Of a stretch of DNA of 64,000 bases, positions 1 through 8,784 are shown piece by piece. A program made the translations under genes and the position numbers. The notes beneath the pieces are model-generated. The model was not told the DNA's origin. It was given only the letters and a program-made list of their open reading frames with translations, and did not search any database. Each line of letters starts with the position of its first letter. Position 1 is the first letter of the stretch. Source of the DNA: Colwellia sp. 1_MG-2023 (GTDB taxonomy: Bacteria > Pseudomonadota > Gammaproteobacteria > Enterobacterales > Alteromonadaceae); the NCBI RefSeq assembly GCF_030546755.1, contig NZ_JAUOPE010000015.1, forward strand, positions 1 to 64,000, in the 5' to 3' direction.

Positions 1-1
1 A

Positions 2-601
2 ACTTACGGTATCGACATTGCAAGCTTTACAGAGTCTTCAACCGTATTTATTGATGAGCCTGATTCAGATGGTGTTCATCGTGGTCCTCATCCATTTACT
101 GCGAACATTCAAGGTGTTGGTGGTGATGTATCAGGTTACGAAATCGGTGGTAAAGTTGCCCTTAGTGATTTCTTAGGTGAAGACAGTGTATTAGCTAACG
201 TAGGTTTTGACTTAAACTATACGTATGCTGATAGCTCTCAAGAAGCTAAAGATGTACACGGTGATGACTTACCATTTGGCGGAATGTCAAAAGACACTTA
301 CAACGCGGTTGTTTGGTATGAAAACGATACTTTCTCAACGCGTTTAGCATGGAACTCTCGTAGCCCACGTTTACACACAGCGGGTAACGCAGGAACTGGT
401 AATCAATCAATGTACCAAGATGATTACTCACAACTTGATTTCAATGCATCGTATAACTTCAGTGAAACAGTTAGCTTCTATGTTAACGGTTCAAACATCA
501 CTGAAGAATATCAACAAACTTACATTGGTTTTGAGAAGCAAAAAGCTTTCCAAAACATCTATGAAGCTCGTTGGACAGTGGGTGCTCGTGTAACTTTCTA
601 A
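2..601 (+). CDS. TonB-dependent receptor, C-terminal part (5' end outside window)
   Basis: The reading frame is open from the first bases of the window and ends with TAA at 599-601, so only about 199 C-terminal residues are visible. Alternating aromatic/polar beta-strand segments (for example LANVGFDLNYTYAD, STRLAWNSR, VSFYVNGSNITEE) and a final Phe (ARVTF) are typical of the outer-membrane beta-barrel of TonB-dependent receptors; a terminal Phe is the usual BAM recognition residue. The plug domain and TonB box lie upstream and cannot be seen. Its place ahead of halogenase, hexosaminidase and nag genes suggests it imports chito-oligosaccharides or another GlcNAc glycan. The substrate is inferred only from context. 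Confidence 0.85.
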   Translation, partial: TYGIDIASFTESSTVFIDEPDSDGVHRGPHPFTANIQGVGGDVSGYEIGGKVALSDFLGEDSVLANVGFDLNYTYADSSQEAKDVHGDDLPFGGMSKDTYNAVVWYENDTFSTRLAWNSRSPRLHTAGNAGTGNQSMYQDDYSQLDFNASYNFSETVSFYVNGSNITEEYQQTYIGFEKQKAFQNIYEARWTVGARVTF

Positions 602-639
602 TCACTTAGAAATTACATAAAGTACAATTCACAATATTA

Positions 640-671
640 AAAACCGCCACATTATTTGTGGCGGTTTTTTA
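640..671 (+). terminator. Rho-independent terminator of the receptor gene
   Basis: An AAAACCGCCAC / GTGGCGGTTTT stem with a 7-nt loop is followed by a run of T, about 40 bp after the receptor stop codon. It separates the receptor transcript from the halogenase genes. Confidence 0.9.
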
Positions 672-934
672 TTAGTGGGAAATAAAATTTAAATTAGAGA
701 GTTAACCTTATGTTGACTTGTTTTACATCATATAATTTACTGTGAAATTCGTTATCATTTCAGAGGATGGCGCGTAATAACTTTTTCGCAATATGATATG
801 CTTGGATAAACATGAAAAAGGTATAACGACGCGATATAGTAAAATTTCTATCAAAAATAGTGTGTAAAAATTTATTGAATTTAAAGCGGGTTAATTTCAT
901 CGCGGTTATCGTGATGCAGAGTTAAGGTTAAATA
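672..934 (+). promoter_or_regulatory. Intergenic region upstream of the halogenase pair
   Basis: This stretch has no ORF and is AT-rich, so it must hold the promoter for the gene at 935. A TATAAT lies at 731-736, but the only TTGACT (713-718) is 12 bp away, too close for a sigma-70 pair. An imperfect inverted repeat (CATCGCG / CGTGATG, 898-916) lies just before the Shine-Dalgarno AAGG (924-927) and might be an operator. No TGACA-N4-TGTCA box of the kind seen at 5816 and 8678 is present. Confidence 0.35.
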
Positions 935-2452
935 ATGAATAATAAGCATAAAAAAGTGAAATCAATTGTAATTGCCGGTGGTGGTACATCGGGATGGATG
1001 ACTGCTGCAGCGCTCAGTAAACACTTTGATGATAAATCGGTGGATATTACCTTAGTTGAATCTTCACAAATTGGCACTATTGGCGTTGGTGAGGCGACTA
1101 TCCCAACATTACGACGTTTTTACGGAAAATTAGGATTAACTGATCTCGATGTGATCAAAGCAACTGCGGCCACTTGCAAATTAGGGATAGAATTTAAAGA
1201 TTGGTATAAAAAAGGAACGTCTTTTATACACCCTTTCGGTATTTACGGGCAAGGTACGCAAGAAGTACCGTTTCATCATTATTGGCTGAAAGATAAAGCG
1301 AGTGGCGGAACATCATCACTCGCAGATTACTCACTAGGTGTGAAACTTGCTCAGGAAAGTCGTTTTACGCTTCCGTCAGGAAAGCCTGAAAGCCAATTAG
1401 AGATTTTTGATTGGGCTTTGCACTTTGATGCTGCTTTATTTGCCGATTTAATGCGTGAATACTCACTTAATCATGGCGTTAGTATTATTGATAACAAGAT
1501 CGCGAATGTTAAGTTATCTGATGACGGCAGTATTTCGTCTCTTATTTTTGAAGATGACACAGAGGTTGAAGCCGATTTATTTATTGATTGCACAGGTTTT
1601 AAAAGTTTATTAACTAAAAAGGCCTTAAAGGTAGCATTTGAAGATTGGAGTCAATGGCTCGTATGTGACAGAGCTGTTGCAGTGCAAAGTGAAACGGTTG
1701 GTGAGCCTTTAGCAAGAACCGTTTCTCAAGCCCATGAAGCCGGTTGGCAGTGGAAAATCCCCTTACAACATCGCATGGGAAATGGCATGGTTTATTCTAG
1801 TCAATATATTGATGATGAATCAGCAGAACAATGTTTGTTGACGAATCTTGAAGGCAAGCCTCTTCATGCTCCGCGAAAGTTTTCATTCACTCCAGGTAGA
1901 GTTAAGCAAGCATGGAATAAAAACTGTATTGCTGTTGGCCTGTCTTCAGGGTTTTTAGAGCCACTAGAAAGCACCAGTATAGCTTTGGTTGAAACGGCGA
2001 TTGAAAAAATAATTATGTCGTTTAAGCAACCTGAATATAATCAGCAAACTATTGATAAGTTTAATGAAGTGACTGTTTTGGAATATGAAAGGGTGCGAGA
2101 TTTTATCATTCTTCATTATAAAGCTAACCAACGTACAGATGCACCAATGTGGGAATTTTGCCGTAATATGGCATTACCCGAAAAATTAACTGAAAAGTTA
2201 GCAGCATATCAATCCCGTGGCGACATTTTGCAATATCCTTGGGAAATATTTGGTAAAGACAGTTGGTTGGCAATATTTGACGGTTTTAAAATCTATCCTG
2301 ATAGTTACGACAAACGAGCTGATTCAATGGAATTAGCTTATTTACAAAAGAATTTAAACTACATGAAAGAACGTGTGAAAAGTTCAGTAGATGCAGCTCC
2401 AACTCATGGTGAGTTTTTAAGAAAGCATTGTCATTTTATTCCTAAAAGTTAA
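935..2452 (+). CDS. FAD-dependent tryptophan-halogenase family protein (paralogue 1)
   Basis: A 505-residue protein of the flavin-dependent halogenase family, in which FADH2 and O2 generate HOCl/HOBr that is relayed by a Lys to an indole or other substrate. Visible are the N-terminal FAD motif GGGTSGW (15-21), GVGEATIP (about 50-57), the Lys of the xCKLGIEFKDW segment (K82, matching catalytic K79 of PrnA/RebH), the WxWxIP motif (W271/W273) and the Glu of FLEPLEST (E342). All core catalytic elements are therefore present. It is followed 16 bp later by a second paralogue and probably forms an operon with it. Such genes often accompany sugar-uptake TonB receptors in marine bacteria. The true substrate is unknown, and a redox role other than Trp halogenation is possible. 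AAGG at 924-927 supports the start. Confidence 0.85.
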   Translation: MNNKHKKVKSIVIAGGGTSGWMTAAALSKHFDDKSVDITLVESSQIGTIGVGEATIPTLRRFYGKLGLTDLDVIKATAATCKLGIEFKDWYKKGTSFIHPFGIYGQGTQEVPFHHYWLKDKASGGTSSLADYSLGVKLAQESRFTLPSGKPESQLEIFDWALHFDAALFADLMREYSLNHGVSIIDNKIANVKLSDDGSISSLIFEDDTEVEADLFIDCTGFKSLLTKKALKVAFEDWSQWLVCDRAVAVQSETVGEPLARTVSQAHEAGWQWKIPLQHRMGNGMVYSSQYIDDESAEQCLLTNLEGKPLHAPRKFSFTPGRVKQAWNKNCIAVGLSSGFLEPLESTSIALVETAIEKIIMSFKQPEYNQQTIDKFNEVTVLEYERVRDFIILHYKANQRTDAPMWEFCRNMALPEKLTEKLAAYQSRGDILQYPWEIFGKDSWLAIFDGFKIYPDSYDKRADSMELAYLQKNLNYMKERVKSSVDAAPTHGEFLRKHCHFIPKS

Positions 2453-2468
2453 TCGCGGTAGTTAATTT

Positions 2469-3983
2469 ATGAACACAACTCAAGACCCTATTGAAAAAAT
2501 AGTTATTGTTGGTGGCGGCACTTCCGGTTGGATCACGGCAGCAACAATAGGAAACACCTTTAAAAATACTAATTTACAAATCGAGCTTGTTGAATCAGAA
2601 GATATTGGCGTCATTGGGGTTGGTGAAGCGACCATCCCGTCTTTAATATCAATATTAAACAGCTTAGGAATTGATTTAGTTGATTTTATTAAAGAAACAC
2701 AAGCAAGTTTTAAGCTAGGTATTCAATTTGAAGATTGGCACACCATAGGCGAAAAATATTTTCATCCTTTTGGTACCGTCGGTAAAAGTATTGATGGCTA
2801 TGATTTTTTTCAGTGTTGGTTAAAAGCAAAAGCAGAAGGTGACAACACACCACTAATGGCACATTCGCCTCAATCAGTGCTTTCTGAAAGAGGAAAATTT
2901 TTCTTACCTTTTGCAGCTAAAGGCACCCCCTTAGAAAGAGCGTTTTATGCGTTACATATTGACTCGGCTCTTACGGGGAAATACTTACGAAATTATGCTG
3001 AAAAATTAGGCGTTGTTCGTACCGAGGGGAAAGTTGAGCAAGTAACACAATCATCAAATGGTGCAATAGAATCCGTTACCTTAGCGTCAGGCAAGACGAT
3101 AGCCGGAGATTTCTTTATCGATTGTTCTGGTTTTAGAGGGCTACTTATCGAGCAAACGTTAAAAACTGGTTACGACAGCTGGGATAAATATTTACCTTGT
3201 AATAGAGCGGTTACTGTTCAAACGAAAAATGTCGGTGACACTAAACCATACACAGTTTCTAAAGCACAAGATGCGGGATGGATGTGGCGTATTCCATTAC
3301 AGCATCGTACAGGCAATGGTTATGTTTTTTGTGATAAATATGTCACTGACGAACAAGCAACTCAAACCTTATTAGACAATATTGAAGGTGAAACAATTAT
3401 CCAACCAAGAATTATTCCTTTTACTACCGGAATGAGGAAAAAGTCTTGGGATAAAAATTGTTTATCGCTTGGCTTGGCACAAGGTTTTATAGAACCATTA
3501 GAGTCAACGGCTATTCATTTAGTGTCTAAAACAATCGCTTACTTTATGCGCATGTTCCCAACTAAGAAAATTGATCAAACCTTGATTGATGAATATAACC
3601 GACGTGTTAGAGCCGATTATGAAGAAATAAGAGACTTTCTTGTGTTGCATTACTGTACTACAGAGCGAGAAGATACTGAGTTTTGGCGATGGTGTAAAGC
3701 TATGGAAATTCCGCCAACCTTACAGAAAAAAATTGATTTCTTTAAAGCTTCAGGGGGCATTATTCCAGGTGTTGAAGAGTTATTCCAACCAACCAGTTGG
3801 TATGCTGTTTTTGATGGTATGAAAATAGAGCCTGATAGCTATAATCCAACAACCGACTCTTGGGATTATCAAAAGTTAAAAGCGATATTAGATAAAGGCA
3901 AACAAGGCCTTATTGATATTGCTGAACAACAACCAAGTCATGATGAGTTTTTAAAACAATATTGTCCGGCACCGAAAATGTAG
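2469..3983 (+). CDS. FAD-dependent tryptophan-halogenase family protein (paralogue 2)
   Basis: A 504-residue paralogue of its upstream neighbour with the same layout: GGGTSGW (15-21), GVGEATIP, Lys in SFKLGIQFEDW (K82), GWMWRIPLQHRTGNG (WxWxIP) and FIEPLESTAIH with the catalytic-type Glu. The 16-bp gap to the preceding stop and the lack of a terminator between them indicate co-transcription. The Shine-Dalgarno is weak (GGTAG upstream of the ATG), which suggests translational coupling. It is distinct enough from the other two copies to be an old duplication rather than a recent repeat. Function in the GlcNAc locus is inferred from position only; the family catalyses halogenation, but the substrate here is not known. 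Confidence 0.85.
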   Translation: MNTTQDPIEKIVIVGGGTSGWITAATIGNTFKNTNLQIELVESEDIGVIGVGEATIPSLISILNSLGIDLVDFIKETQASFKLGIQFEDWHTIGEKYFHPFGTVGKSIDGYDFFQCWLKAKAEGDNTPLMAHSPQSVLSERGKFFLPFAAKGTPLERAFYALHIDSALTGKYLRNYAEKLGVVRTEGKVEQVTQSSNGAIESVTLASGKTIAGDFFIDCSGFRGLLIEQTLKTGYDSWDKYLPCNRAVTVQTKNVGDTKPYTVSKAQDAGWMWRIPLQHRTGNGYVFCDKYVTDEQATQTLLDNIEGETIIQPRIIPFTTGMRKKSWDKNCLSLGLAQGFIEPLESTAIHLVSKTIAYFMRMFPTKKIDQTLIDEYNRRVRADYEEIRDFLVLHYCTTEREDTEFWRWCKAMEIPPTLQKKIDFFKASGGIIPGVEELFQPTSWYAVFDGMKIEPDSYNPTTDSWDYQKLKAILDKGKQGLIDIAEQQPSHDEFLKQYCPAPKM

Positions 3984-4005
3984 GACAAAATTGCTTGATA
4001 ACGAT

Positions 4006-4030
4006 AAAAAGGCGCTTTGGCGCCTTTTTA
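4006..4030. terminator. Bidirectional terminator between convergent halogenase genes
   Basis: The hairpin AAAAAGGCGC-TTTG-GCGCCTTTTTA has A and T runs on both sides. It lies between a plus-strand stop at 3983 and a minus-strand stop at 4085 and so can serve both transcripts. Confidence 0.85.
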
Positions 4031-4084
4031 ATATTCGTAAATTAATACTAAATTAATACTAAATTAAATTTTCTCTCATTACGC

Positions 4085-5593
4085 TCAATCTGAGGTTGCT
4101 TTACAGTGTGCATCAATAAAGGACTGATGAGAATTTACTTGTTGCGCTGCATTTTCAATAGATTGCTTCATTTGCGATAAATTTGTCTCCAAAATATTGA
4201 GTGGTACAGTATTCACGCGTTCATCAAAACGTAAGGGCTTAATACCAAACGCATTGTACATAGTTAACCAACTCGCTTTTTCAAATGACTCATTTTCACG
4301 AATAATGATATGACCACGACTTTCGAAAAGCGCCATTTTATGCGCTAATGAATCAGGTATTTCCATATTCTTACAGTGTTGCCAAAAGGGGCTATCTTCT
4401 CTTGATGTCGCTTTATAATGGAGGATGAGAAAATCTCTGATATGTTCTAATTCATCATTGTGCAATCGATTTACTTCATCAATGTCGTGTTGATTAAAGG
4501 ACTTATCAGGGAAGAAAGTAAGGAGCTTGTCGATAGCGGACTGAATCAATGAAATACTCGTTGATTCAAGTGGTTCTAAAAATCCAGATGAAAGGCCAAT
4601 GGCGACACAATTTTTATTCCATACCTGTTTACGACGACCTGGCTTAAATTTGAATTTTCGAACGTTATTGATCGCATTTCCTTCAATCGTTGAACGCAAT
4701 TCTTTTTCTGCTTCTTCATCAGATTGGTATTGACTGGCAAAAATATAACCATTTCCCATTCTGTGTTGTAATGGAATACGCCATTGCCATCCGTATGGTT
4801 TGGCAATTGAACGTGTGTAAGGTGCAGGTTCGCCAACTAATTCAGTTTGTAAAGCTAACGCACTGTCACAAATTAACCACTGGCTCCAATCTTCGTAACC
4901 TGTTTTTAATGCTTCTTCAATTAATAACCCTTTAAATCCAGAGCAATCGATAAACAAATCACCTTCGATAATTTCTCCTGACGCTAAGGAAACGGAAGAT
5001 ATAAAACCGGTTTTGTCATCTAGGTTGACCTTATTGATCAATGCATCTATGTGTTTAACGCCTAAATTAACGGCGAACGATTTAAGAAAGTTAGCATATA
5101 AACCAGCATCAAAATGAAAAGCATATTGGTAGTCAGCCAAGGGAGTTGGCGGATTAGGATGAGGCTGAGCAAATTTACCGTATTTTGCAAGCACAGACGG
5201 AAAACAATAATCGTTAATATCTAAATTTAACCCTTCTTTATTGGCGCGATTAATATAATGATGAAAATCGATATTGTTGACTGGCATACCGTAATCAGAA
5301 AAAGGATGAAAAAAATTCTCACCGACTTTATGCCAATTTTCAAATTGAATGCCTAATTTGAAAGTGGCTTGTGTTGCTTTTATTAACTCAACTTCATCAA
5401 GTCCTAAATTTTTATTATAGCTAACGATGTTTGGAATGGTTGCCTCGCCAACTCCCACAGTCCCCATGGCTGTTGACTCGATAATGATAACTTCAGCGTT
5501 TTTTCCTGCTAAAAATTTTCCCAAACTTGAGGCGCTCATCCAGCCTGCGGTACCGCCACCAACAATAACTATTTTTTTAATCGCTTCTGACAT
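4085..5593 (-). CDS. FAD-dependent tryptophan-halogenase family protein (paralogue 3)
   Basis: The third halogenase paralogue has 502 residues and is convergent with the other two. It carries GGGTAGW (12-18), GVGEATIP, a Lys at exactly position 79 in TFKLGIQFENW (the PrnA/RebH catalytic position), GWQWRIPLQHRMGNG and FLEPLESTSISL. All the flavin-halogenase signatures are intact, so it is probably an active enzyme. Its start lies 298 bp from the divergent hexosaminidase start, and the operator-like palindrome in that gap (5816-5835) could affect both genes. Alternative roles in the family, such as flavin-dependent modification of a surface or receptor component, cannot be excluded. Confidence 0.85.
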   Translation of the reverse strand: MSEAIKKIVIVGGGTAGWMSASSLGKFLAGKNAEVIIIESTAMGTVGVGEATIPNIVSYNKNLGLDEVELIKATQATFKLGIQFENWHKVGENFFHPFSDYGMPVNNIDFHHYINRANKEGLNLDINDYCFPSVLAKYGKFAQPHPNPPTPLADYQYAFHFDAGLYANFLKSFAVNLGVKHIDALINKVNLDDKTGFISSVSLASGEIIEGDLFIDCSGFKGLLIEEALKTGYEDWSQWLICDSALALQTELVGEPAPYTRSIAKPYGWQWRIPLQHRMGNGYIFASQYQSDEEAEKELRSTIEGNAINNVRKFKFKPGRRKQVWNKNCVAIGLSSGFLEPLESTSISLIQSAIDKLLTFFPDKSFNQHDIDEVNRLHNDELEHIRDFLILHYKATSREDSPFWQHCKNMEIPDSLAHKMALFESRGHIIIRENESFEKASWLTMYNAFGIKPLRFDERVNTVPLNILETNLSQMKQSIENAAQQVNSHQSFIDAHCKATSD

Positions 5594-5815
5594 GCTTTCT
5601 TCTCTTCTTGATAAAATTCAGATGTGTTTAGTAACAGCTGAAGAGGCTTAAATAGAAAATATTAATGTTATTGCTTCCTTTTAATACATCTATTTTACGT
5701 TTTTCATGGTGCGCCAATAGGGTTAAGCTAAAAATAAAAAAGAAAATTATTATCTCAATTTTTTTGCAAAACAGAGAAGTAAATTACTATATTTTTATAA
5801 ACTATGTAAAGAAAG

Positions 5816-5835
5816 TTTTGACAGCGCTGTCAAAA
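5816..5835. promoter_or_regulatory. Perfect 20-bp palindrome, NagR-type (LacI family) operator
   Basis: TTTTGACAGCGCTGTCAAAA is perfectly self-complementary with a central CG, the shape of LacI-family operators. It closely resembles the TGACA-N4-TGTCA NagR box known for GlcNAc genes in Shewanella and Xanthomonas. It sits 56 bp upstream of the GH20 gene and contains a TTGACA that could be a -35 element. A related box is at 8678-8697. The cognate regulator gene is not in the window. Confidence 0.8.
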
Positions 5836-5891
5836 TAGGTGATGTTTACTATAACGCATTGTGAACCATTTAAATTTAAGAGTCGTTTTAT

Positions 5892-8570
5892 ATGAATAAA
5901 AAACTGTTATGTATTCTATTTTCCGCCGGTATATTTACTATTGGCTGTGAAAAAGCACCTCAGTCGCCTGTTACTTCAGCACAGTCGAAATCCGTCGAAC
6001 AGGGGCTTCATAAGGTACGACAATCTGATATAGATGAATTAGCTCAAGAATTAGACATATCATTCACGCTAATTAGCAATGCAGTCACAGAAAAGTGCGA
6101 TAAAAATAAAACCGATGGTTTATGTTTTGAGGCAAGTATTACCTTAACGCCACAAGAAACGATATTAGCGACTGACTGGCAAATTTATTTTAGTCAAATT
6201 GCGCCATTACATAATTTTGATAGCGAAGAATTTACTCTTACTCATATTAATGGTGATTTACATTCTTTAACCCCAACTGAAAAGTTTCAAGGCTTTATTA
6301 AAGGGGAAAGTAAAACTATTGTCTTTCGGGCTAGCTTTTGGTCACTTGCTGAGTCTGACATCATGCCAAATTATATTATTAATGGCGATAACTTAACTGC
6401 CAAAGTGATTGACAGCACACGCGCCAAAATTGATCCAGACACGCAAATGGAATATGTACCTTATGTAAATGACTATATCGATTACCAACATCACTTTAAA
6501 CGCACCAAAGACGATAAAACGCCTTGGCTAGATAGTGTCGGGTTTTATCAAAGAAATAGTGAGTTGGGCGATACATTACTTGATGTCAGCCATGTCATTA
6601 TCCCGACGCCAAAAGCAGTGAAATATCCAGAAAATAACGGGCAACTTGATTTATCACAGGGCGTAAATATTGATTTTGGCAATACCGATAAATCGTTAGT
6701 GATAGCAGCTATTGAACGATTAGCCATGTTTGGTATAAGCCAACATGACTCAGGCGCAGACCTTAAGCTTAGTGTAAAAGAAGATAAAACTAAGATGATC
6801 GGTAGTTATACTTTTGATATTGACTCAACCGGGATCACTATTGTTGGGGTTGATAATAATGGGATATTTAATGGCTTACAATCACTCGCTAGTTTAGTGT
6901 CATTAGCTAAAAAATCGGTGCCTTATATTCATGTGAATGATGAACCATTATACGAATTTCGAGGTATGTTGGTTGATACGGCACGAAACTTTCGCAGTAA
7001 AGCGTTTATTTTAAAACTGTTAGATCAAATGGCAGCATATAAGTTGAATAAATTGCATTTACATATGGGAGAAGATGAAGGGTGGCGTCTGGAAATACCA
7101 GGACTTCCTGAGTTAACCCAAGTGAGCAGTAAACGTTGTTTAGACTTCGAAGAGCAATCTTGCTTAATGCCGCAATTAGGTGCCGGTGTTGATAGTAATA
7201 CAGAGGTGAATGGTTTTTATTCTGTTGCTGATTATACCGAAATTTTACAAGCTGCTACTGCCAGACATATTCAAGTATTACCTTCATTAGATATGCCGGG
7301 TCATTCAAGAGCAGCCATTAAAGCCATGGCCGCTCGTTACAATAAATACAGCAAACTAGAAGATAAAGAAAAAGCTGAACAATATTTATTGCACGATCCA
7401 AATGACACCACTAAATACTCATCGGTACAATTTTATAACGACAATACCATTAATGCTTGTCAAGAATCGTCTTATCGTTTTATCAAAAAAGTGATGACAG
7501 AAGTACAAAAAATTCATGCTGATGCAGGACAACCGTTAACTCGATATCATATCGGTGCTGATGAAACAGCCGGTGCTTGGTTAGAATCTGATATATGTAA
7601 AGCGTTTATTGCCAATAATGAGCATGGCGTTACTAAGATGTCTGAACTGGGTGCGTATTTTGTTGAACGCGTTTCAAATATGATTTCTGATATGGGGATT
7701 GAACCAGCGGCTTGGAGTGATGGCTTAGAGCATACTAAAAAAGAAAATATGCCTGCGGTTGTACAAGCGAATGCATGGGAACACTTACCTTGGGGTGGTC
7801 ACACGAAAGTTAACAAACTTGCGAATAGAAATTGGCAAGTTGTCTTATCTATTCCAGATGTTACTTATTTCGACTTCCCTTACGAAGCCGATCCTAAAGA
7901 ACATGGCTATTATTGGGCTTCACGTCGCACAAACACTGAAAAAGTGTTTCAATTTATGCCTCAAAATTTACCTGTTCATGCAGAATTTTGGTTAGATCGT
8001 CAAGATCAGCCATATTCTTCAGACGATACTGTACAAACCGATGAACAAGGGAAAGTTATTCATCAACCGCTTGATCAGGGTCGAGGGTTTTTAGGTATAC
8101 AAGGGCAATTATGGGGCGAAAATGTTCGTACTGATAATATTGCAGAATACAAGATTTTCCCTCGTGTTATCGCATTAGCCGAGCGTGCATGGCATAAAGC
8201 ATCTTGGGCTGTACCTTATAATTATATTGGTTATAAATATAGTCAAGATAGCCATGTGTTCACTCAAGCTATGCAAACTGAGCGAGACCAACAATGGCAG
8301 TTATTCGCTAATGCTTTGGGGCAAAAAGAGTTACCAAAGCTAGATGTTGCTGATGTGAAATATCGCTTGCCGACTGTTGGAGCTAAAATCGAAAATGACA
8401 TATTAACGGCGAATTCTACATTTCCAGGTTTAGCTATCGAGTATCAAGAACAAGGTAAAAAATGGCAAAAATATAACAAGCCGGTAAAGGTTGAGTCAGC
8501 AGTTAAAATTAGAACGATGACAGTAGACCAAGTGAGAAAAGGTCGAACTGTCGTTGTTAATGCGAACTAA
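5892..8570 (+). CDS. GH20 beta-N-acetylhexosaminidase lipoprotein
   Basis: An 892-residue glycoside hydrolase that releases terminal GlcNAc from chito-oligosaccharides by substrate-assisted catalysis. It starts with a lipoprotein signal peptide ending in FTIGC (Cys19), so the enzyme is likely anchored in the outer or inner membrane facing the periplasm. The N-terminal third fits the CHB_HEX carbohydrate-binding and GH20b domains. The catalytic barrel runs from about residue 350 (YEFRGMLVDTARNF) with the HIGADE motif carrying the catalytic Asp-Glu pair (D557, E558) and a late LWGE segment; a small C-terminal domain follows. A perfect NagR-type palindrome lies 56 bp upstream. It should feed GlcNAc to the kinase and transporter encoded next. 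Confidence 0.95.
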   Translation: MNKKLLCILFSAGIFTIGCEKAPQSPVTSAQSKSVEQGLHKVRQSDIDELAQELDISFTLISNAVTEKCDKNKTDGLCFEASITLTPQETILATDWQIYFSQIAPLHNFDSEEFTLTHINGDLHSLTPTEKFQGFIKGESKTIVFRASFWSLAESDIMPNYIINGDNLTAKVIDSTRAKIDPDTQMEYVPYVNDYIDYQHHFKRTKDDKTPWLDSVGFYQRNSELGDTLLDVSHVIIPTPKAVKYPENNGQLDLSQGVNIDFGNTDKSLVIAAIERLAMFGISQHDSGADLKLSVKEDKTKMIGSYTFDIDSTGITIVGVDNNGIFNGLQSLASLVSLAKKSVPYIHVNDEPLYEFRGMLVDTARNFRSKAFILKLLDQMAAYKLNKLHLHMGEDEGWRLEIPGLPELTQVSSKRCLDFEEQSCLMPQLGAGVDSNTEVNGFYSVADYTEILQAATARHIQVLPSLDMPGHSRAAIKAMAARYNKYSKLEDKEKAEQYLLHDPNDTTKYSSVQFYNDNTINACQESSYRFIKKVMTEVQKIHADAGQPLTRYHIGADETAGAWLESDICKAFIANNEHGVTKMSELGAYFVERVSNMISDMGIEPAAWSDGLEHTKKENMPAVVQANAWEHLPWGGHTKVNKLANRNWQVVLSIPDVTYFDFPYEADPKEHGYYWASRRTNTEKVFQFMPQNLPVHAEFWLDRQDQPYSSDDTVQTDEQGKVIHQPLDQGRGFLGIQGQLWGENVRTDNIAEYKIFPRVIALAERAWHKASWAVPYNYIGYKYSQDSHVFTQAMQTERDQQWQLFANALGQKELPKLDVADVKYRLPTVGAKIENDILTANSTFPGLAIEYQEQGKKWQKYNKPVKVESAVKIRTMTVDQVRKGRTVVVNAN

Positions 8571-8677
8571 TTAGATGATTAAGTACAGATTGGTTTTAAG
8601 TGATTTTCTTTAAAATCAATCTGTTAACTATATTTCGGTCTTGATTTAAAAAAAAACTGCAATTTTTATCAAAAAAT

Positions 8678-8697
8678 AAATGACAACGCTGTCATTT
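8678..8697. promoter_or_regulatory. NagR-type operator upstream of the GlcNAc kinase operon
   Basis: AAATGACAACGCTGTCATTT is palindromic apart from one base pair beside the central CG and matches the box at 5816. It lies 88 bp before the kinase start and probably controls the 8785-13204 operon. Confidence 0.8.
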
Positions 8698-8784
8698 GTG
8701 GTTAGTATGAAAGCAATTAAAATTTTGAAGCTTTGATTTTTATCAAATGACTTTGTAGATAAATGTAGTAGACATGAGGTCAAC

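Noticed and set aside
713-736. TTGACT...TATAAT as promoter for the first halogenase
   Set aside because: The spacer is only 12 bp; a sigma-70 promoter needs about 17.
4038-4068. Tandem AATACTAAATT repeat after the halogenase terminator
   Set aside because: Short low-complexity AT repeat (about 2.5 copies) with no link to a gene or element end.
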